Positions 60,359 to 64,000 of a stretch of DNA of 64,000 nucleotides are shown here, piece after piece. Position 1 is the stretch's first letter. Every line of letters starts with the position of its first letter. The notes beneath the pieces were generated by a model. The model was not told the DNA's origin, searched no databases, and was given only the letters and a program-made list of their open reading frames with translations. The stretch lies in the NCBI RefSeq assembly GCF_003576455.2, contig NZ_CP032869.1:3658001-3722000 (forward strand). Reading direction: 5' to 3'. A program made the position numbers and the translations under genes. Source of the DNA: Mucilaginibacter celer. Its GTDB lineage: Bacteria; Bacteroidota; Bacteroidia; Sphingobacteriales; Sphingobacteriaceae.

Positions 60359-61225
60359 TCAATGAAGTTTCTTCCGCTTCAATAAGCCACCCGTAGTATC
60401 ATCAATACTTTGCTGTACAATAAAAGCTTTGGGGTCTATCCGCAGAATGGTTTGTTTAAGTGAGGGGATCTCCAGGCGGGTTGCTACCGTGAAAACAATA
60501 TCGCGCGGATCATTTACATGCCCATCCTTACCATAGCCACTTTTACCCTGGTAAATAGTAACACCACGGCCTAAAGTTACCGTTATAGCCCGGCGAATGG
60601 CATCGCTTTTGGTTGAAATTACCGTAATACCCGAATATTGCTCGATACCGTTCAGTAAAAAATCGATCATTTTGGCGGCAGCCATGTAGGTTAATATCGA
60701 ATACATAGCCGGCTCAACACCCAGCACCGATGCCGCTACACCGAATATGAGTACGTTGAGCAACAATATAAAGTCACTCACTTTCAGTATCTGGGTCTTT
60801 TTACTTACCAGTACGGCGGCAATCTCAGTACCATCAAGCACGGCACCGCCACGCATGGCCAGCCCGCTCCCTGTGCCTATAAAAACGCCTCCAAATACAG
60901 CAGTAAGCAGTTTATCATGTGTAACATCAGGAAAACTCACCAAGGCCAGGCAAAGTGAAAGCAAAGCTATAGCGATAGTGCTTTTGATTGCAAACCAAAG
61001 CCCAAGCTTACGATATCCAAGCCATAAGAAAGGTACGTTAATGATGAAGATAAGGATAGAGATGGATACCGGGGTAACATCCGAGATAAGCATGGAAACA
61101 CCGGTGGCACCACCGTCGATAAAATGGCTTGATAGTAAAAAGCCCTTAAGACCGAAAGCTGCGGATAAAATCCCAAGTCCGATATTTGCCGAATCTCTGA
61201 CGATGTTGATTGCCTTCATGCCCAA
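60359..61225 (-). CDS. YitT family membrane protein (DUF161/DUF2179)
   Basis: The 288-residue protein has five or six membrane segments in the first two thirds (LGILSAAFGLKGFLLSSHF, ISILIFIINVPFLWLGY, STIAIALLSLCLALVSF, LTAVFGGVFIGTGSGLAMRG, FILLLNVLIFGVAASVLG) and the conserved FIDGGATGVSML and GGAVLDGTEI motifs of YitT. The C-terminal soluble domain (VISTKSDAIRRAITVTLGRG, QTILRIDPKAFIVQQSID) is DUF2179, a ligand-binding-like domain. Function in transport is unproven. It is monocistronic; the 130-nt gap to the thioesterase gene contains A/T-rich and purine-rich sequence only. Confidence 0.92.
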   Translation of the reverse strand: MGMKAINIVRDSANIGLGILSAAFGLKGFLLSSHFIDGGATGVSMLISDVTPVSISILIFIINVPFLWLGYRKLGLWFAIKSTIAIALLSLCLALVSFPDVTHDKLLTAVFGGVFIGTGSGLAMRGGAVLDGTEIAAVLVSKKTQILKVSDFILLLNVLIFGVAASVLGVEPAMYSILTYMAAAKMIDFLLNGIEQYSGITVISTKSDAIRRAITVTLGRGVTIYQGKSGYGKDGHVNDPRDIVFTVATRLEIPSLKQTILRIDPKAFIVQQSIDDTTGGLLKRKKLH

Positions 61226-61276
61226 ATATAACTTTTTGGGGCTATAAACGGGTATAAAAACTCCAGCTGCGGATGA

Positions 61277-61304
61277 TTGTGAGAGGGTTTATTTTATATT
61301 TTTG
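61277..61304 (+). promoter_or_regulatory. Promoter of the DUF4920 gene
   Basis: TTG (61277-61279) and TATTTTTG (61297-61304) match the Bacteroidota pattern with 17-nt spacing. The transcript would start near 61310, downstream of the earlier in-frame codon at 61302, which supports the ATG at 61335. Confidence 0.6.
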
Positions 61305-61334
61305 CCTCTATCACACTGTTTATCAAACAAAATC

Positions 61335-61808
61335 ATGAAAACATTTATCCTGCTTATTGCCGCTTTATTTACCGGCACCATTACTTTTGCACAAAACAAG
61401 ATCACACCGGCCGCTCCGGGCGTTACCTACGGCAAAACTATCACTGCCGAAAAAGCTATTAATGTTGCCGCGCTAAGCACTGCTTTAAATACCGATTCGG
61501 TTTATAATGGCCGCGTTAGCGGTAAAGTGGTTGAAGTATGTACTAAAAAAGGCTGCTTCATAAAAATAGCCCGCGAAAACGGTACGCCCGTAATGATCAG
61601 GTTTACTGATTATGCTTACTTTATGCCGCAAAACATTGTTGGTAAAAATGTAGTGGTTGAAGGTAAAGCCACCGTAAATGAAACAAGCGTTGCCAAACTG
61701 CAGCACTATGCCGCCGATGCGGGTAAAAGCAAAGAGGAAATAGCAAAAATCAATCAACCTAAAAAAGATATTGAGATTATGGCTGATGGCGTTTTGGTGG
61801 TGGATTGA
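61335..61808 (+). CDS. DUF4920 domain exported protein
   Basis: The 157-residue protein begins with a signal peptide (MKTFILLIAALFTGTITFAQ) and contains the DUF4920 pattern: GVTYGKTITAEKAINVAAL, GRVSGKVVEVCTKKGCFIKI, VMIRFTDYAYFMPQNIVGKN and VVVEGKATVNETSVAKLQHY. The fold is OB-like (nucleic-acid/ligand-binding barrel type); its partner is unknown. The two Cys in EVCTKKGC could bind metal or form a disulphide in the periplasm. It is monocistronic and followed by structured repeats. Confidence 0.88.
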   Translation: MKTFILLIAALFTGTITFAQNKITPAAPGVTYGKTITAEKAINVAALSTALNTDSVYNGRVSGKVVEVCTKKGCFIKIARENGTPVMIRFTDYAYFMPQNIVGKNVVVEGKATVNETSVAKLQHYAADAGKSKEEIAKINQPKKDIEIMADGVLVVD

Positions 61809-61829
61809 GATGTTTTACCTTCTCTCCCG

Positions 61830-61892
61830 GTGGTCGTGTCTCCACGACCACGAATTATCGCCAGAAACACAATGCGGGCGTGGAGACACGCC
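61830..61892. repeat. Two hairpins with complementary TCTC and GAGA loops
   Basis: GTGGTCGTG-TCTC-CACGACCAC (61830-61851) and GGCGTG-GAGA-CACGCC (61877-61892) are perfect stems. GTGTCTCCAC (61836-61845) and GTGGAGACAC (61880-61889) are also perfect reverse complements, so the region can form two small hairpins or one long alternative pairing. Confidence 0.75.
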
Positions 61893-61907
61893 TTATAGGG
61901 TATTTAA

Positions 61908-61943
61908 AGGCTTACGAAGTAATTTAGACTACTTCGTAAGCCT
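61908..61943. terminator. Terminator of the aspartate kinase operon
   Basis: AGGCTTACGAAGTA (61908-61921) pairs perfectly with TACTTCGTAAGCCT (61930-61943), just 9 nt after the reverse-strand stop at 61952. It is followed by TTTAAATACCC on the reverse strand; it may serve both strands. Confidence 0.8.
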
Positions 61944-61951
61944 AACATAAA

Positions 61952-63208
61952 TTACTTCACCACCACCTGTGCTGTATTCCTGCTCACCTGCTCCAACAAA
62001 ACCGTTTTGCCTTCAGTTAGCTCACTTATTGTACCTGCGGCATAATGCCTTGTGGTAATAAGCGTTAAGCCGTCATTATATTTAACCTTAAAATCCTGTT
62101 TAAGGCTAACCAGCAATTTCCCAAACCGTTCCTCGTTCCAATCAAAACAAACTGAAAAACTTAGCGCCGAAGTTTGCATTACGTTAACCTTAATATGGTT
62201 TTGCGCAAACAGGCGGAATACATCACTCAAATGATCTTCGGTTACAAATGAATAATCTTTGGCCGATACAGATAGCAATACCTGGTTTTGCTTTATGATA
62301 ATAATGGGTTTGACAAAACTGTTCTGCCCATCCTCCTTAATAACCGTACCGGGTGCTGATGGATCCGTAAATGGCTTTACCAGCAAAGGTATTTTAGCGT
62401 TTTGCAGCGGTTTAATGGTTTTAGGATGGATAACACTGGCGCCATAGTAAGTCATCTCGATGGCTTCGGTGTAGGATAGCTCATCAAACTTAACGGTATC
62501 GGCAAAATGTTTGGGATCGGCATTGAGGATGCCGGGAACATCTTTCCAGGTGGTTACAGATTCGGCACCGAGGCAGGCCGTAAATATGGATGCGGTATAA
62601 TCCGAGCCTTCACGGCCTAAAGTAGTTGTAAAGTTTTCGGATGTGCCGCCTAAAAAGCCTTGGGTTACCACGATGCTTTTTTCTAACAGCGCGGGGATCT
62701 CTTTGCTTATACTTGCTTTGGTTTTATCCCAATCTACAATACCCTCACGGTAAGTGTTATCGGTGTGTATGTAACCTCGCACATCAAGCCATTTGCTTTT
62801 AACGCCTTCTTTATTGAGGTAGGCGGCAACTATGCGGGTAGAAACCAGTTCGCCGATGGATACGATCTGATCGTATACAAAATCGTAGCTATCATGTGGT
62901 TCATCTTCAATGGCCCAGTCTACTTCTACAAAGGTATTGGCTACTTCGTCAAAAACAGGGTGGCCGGTTTCAAACAACTCGCTCAGGATATTGTAGTGAT
63001 AGGCTTTGATCTCATCAAATATCATATACATTTCCTCATCCTGCTCCATATAGGCTTTGGTAAGCTTTTCGAGCGCATTGGTGGTTTTACCCATGGCCGA
63101 TACCACAATGAGCAACTGTTTATCAGTATATTGTTTAACAACGTTTGCAAGGTTGGCTACCCCCGCTGCATCTTTTACCGATGCCCCTCCGAATTTAAAA
63201 ACAAGCAT
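61952..63208 (-). CDS. lysC: Aspartate kinase
   Basis: The 418-residue monofunctional kinase has the N-terminal VFKFGGASVKDAAGV, LLIVVSAMGKTTNALEKL, TRIVAAYLNKEGVKSKWLDV, TLGREGSDYTASIFTACLGA and WKDVPGILNADPKH motifs, and two ACT-like repeats after about residue 290 (VLLSVSAKDYSFVTEDHLSD). It catalyses the first step of the Asp-derived amino-acid pathway (Lys, Thr, Met). The gene starts directly after the stop codon of the upstream lipoprotein gene, with no gap, so the two are translationally coupled. Feedback inhibition by Lys or Thr is the family norm and not visible here. Confidence 0.93.
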   Translation of the reverse strand: MLVFKFGGASVKDAAGVANLANVVKQYTDKQLLIVVSAMGKTTNALEKLTKAYMEQDEEMYMIFDEIKAYHYNILSELFETGHPVFDEVANTFVEVDWAIEDEPHDSYDFVYDQIVSIGELVSTRIVAAYLNKEGVKSKWLDVRGYIHTDNTYREGIVDWDKTKASISKEIPALLEKSIVVTQGFLGGTSENFTTTLGREGSDYTASIFTACLGAESVTTWKDVPGILNADPKHFADTVKFDELSYTEAIEMTYYGASVIHPKTIKPLQNAKIPLLVKPFTDPSAPGTVIKEDGQNSFVKPIIIIKQNQVLLSVSAKDYSFVTEDHLSDVFRLFAQNHIKVNVMQTSALSFSVCFDWNEERFGKLLVSLKQDFKVKYNDGLTLITTRHYAAGTISELTEGKTVLLEQVSRNTAQVVVK

Positions 63209-64000
63209 TTATTTGATGAATTGACTTACAACCGTATTGGGCCGTAACAATGATTTGATTTGCGCGTATGGAATAAACAGCTCGGTAATACCGGCTGCGT
63301 AAGGTTTTATTTCGTATTGGTTATACAGAAATTTGATACCTAAAGGTGTAACCGAAAAATTGGTATTCAACGCGAATTTATCATCCTTAAAAAAATAATT
63401 ATCCTTGAGGGATGCTCTATCGCTTAGTTTCTCGTCCCTCCTGAAAATCTTTTCGGCAATGGCTTTTAACTTATCCTGGTAACCGGGAGTGAAGATATCA
63501 TTTAGGGTTAAATTTTTGCCCGCCTTAGTGTCCCAATTAATAAAAGCTGTAAATGAACCGCCATGCGCTCCGCCAGTATAAGTGTAACCTTTAACTTGAA
63601 GTGTGGTTAGGCCCGAATCCTGCCTGACTACCTGTACACTGTCATCCAGCGTAAAAAACATACCCGTGCGTGGGTCGGTTTTTTTAAAATCGGTGTATGA
63701 TTTCAGGAAATTTTTGGTTAGTGCCTGCAGGCTGCTATCAGCTTTACCATCATAAGCAAACAGGTTGGTGAGCTTGCGGGTTATAGTATCGTTCAGCGTT
63801 TTTGCACTATCAAAAACAGGATATACAATCTTTACTACTGTACAATCGCTGTCGGGTTTAGTACCGCAATCTTCAGCCCGCTCTTTTATCGTTTTATAGG
63901 TGTAACGAAGCGTATCCTTAAATGGGGTAGTATCGGGTTTATTTTTAGGTACGCCCCACTGGCACGAGGCCAATGCCGCAGTGATACAAATTAACAAACA
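63209..64000 (-). CDS. DUF3298/DUF4163-type lipoprotein (5' end cut by window)
   Basis: The visible part ends in a lipobox-like ICITAALASCQWG, so it is probably a lipoprotein whose first few residues lie beyond base 64000; the TTG at 63997 is a poor start. The domain content (RYTYKTIKERAEDCGTKPDSD, VVKIVYPVFDSAKTLNDTIT, a GxxHGG motif in YTGGAHGGSFTAFINWDTKA, LNDIFTPGYQDKLKAIAEKI, FLYNQYEIKPYAAGITELFI) is that of PdaC/RsiV-type DUF3298 proteins, which occur in cell-wall and sigma-factor-linked proteins. It abuts the aspartate kinase start with no gap. Confidence 0.85.
   Translation of the reverse strand, partial: CLLICITAALASCQWGVPKNKPDTTPFKDTLRYTYKTIKERAEDCGTKPDSDCTVVKIVYPVFDSAKTLNDTITRKLTNLFAYDGKADSSLQALTKNFLKSYTDFKKTDPRTGMFFTLDDSVQVVRQDSGLTTLQVKGYTYTGGAHGGSFTAFINWDTKAGKNLTLNDIFTPGYQDKLKAIAEKIFRRDEKLSDRASLKDNYFFKDDKFALNTNFSVTPLGIKFLYNQYEIKPYAAGITELFIPYAQIKSLLRPNTVVSQFIK

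Noticed and set aside
1..64000. tRNA, rRNA, insertion sequence or prophage genes
   Set aside because: I looked for cloverleaf ends, rRNA-like blocks, transposase or integrase motifs and found none that could be supported.

Overview
The window is a piece of a Bacteroidota chromosome, most likely a Sphingobacteriaceae member close to Mucilaginibacter or Pedobacter. That placement is inference from gene content: two SusC/SusD pairs with ECF sigma factors and FecR-type anti-sigma factors, giant proteins ending in a type IX secretion (Por) sorting domain, Bacteroidota-style promoters (TTG, about 17-22 nt, TAnnTTTG), few Shine-Dalgarno sites, and many long intergenic palindromes. I see no rRNA, tRNA, CRISPR array, transposase or prophage.

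Layout. 1-4.4 kb: metabolic and hypothetical genes (PEP mutase-like fragment, chloramphenicol acetyltransferase-like enzyme, DUF885 hydrolase, PD40 protein, CBS protein). 4.7-20.4 kb: two giant paralogous secreted modular proteins (2831 and 2335 aa) made of IPT/TIG, FG-GAP-like propeller and Big/MBG modules; they differ mainly by three extra ~167-aa modules. 20.7-29.6 kb: a reverse-strand arabinan-type locus (ECF sigma, FecR, SusC, SusD, GH43). 30.0-39.5 kb: a divergent second locus (ECF sigma, FecR, SusC, SusD, large zinc metalloprotease), perhaps for peptide or protein substrates. 39.6-41.7 kb: an M15-like peptidase and an ArsR/AHSA1/membrane-protein operon with a clear palindromic operator. 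41.8-43.6 kb: a two-gene nucleic-acid repair operon (ATP-dependent RNA ligase plus HD-Pnk end-healing enzyme). 43.8-47.5 kb: HbpS-like protein, aldo/keto reductase and GH30 glycosidase, divergent from a Crp/Fnr regulator. 47.5-51.3 kb: a BlaI / M56 (BlaR1-like) signalling pair followed by a secreted protein sharing an unusual DQEQAKR heptad repeat with the M56 protein. 51.5-64 kb: PAP2 phosphatase, GH39 glycosidase, outer-membrane barrel protein, nitrilase, pirin-like protein, intradiol dioxygenase, FabH, thioesterase, YitT transporter-like protein, DUF4920 protein, aspartate kinase and a DUF3298-type lipoprotein.

How it works together. The two sigma/FecR/SusCD sets are nutrient-sensing uptake systems: both SusC proteins carry an N-terminal STN domain, so each probably signals through its FecR to its sigma factor. 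Glycosidases GH43, GH30 and GH39 point to plant or fungal polysaccharide use. The most interesting parts are the giant paralogues with variable module number, the RNA repair pair, and the BlaI-M56-heptad-repeat cluster. Several intergenic regions hold long structured inverted repeats that look like dispersed genomic elements.
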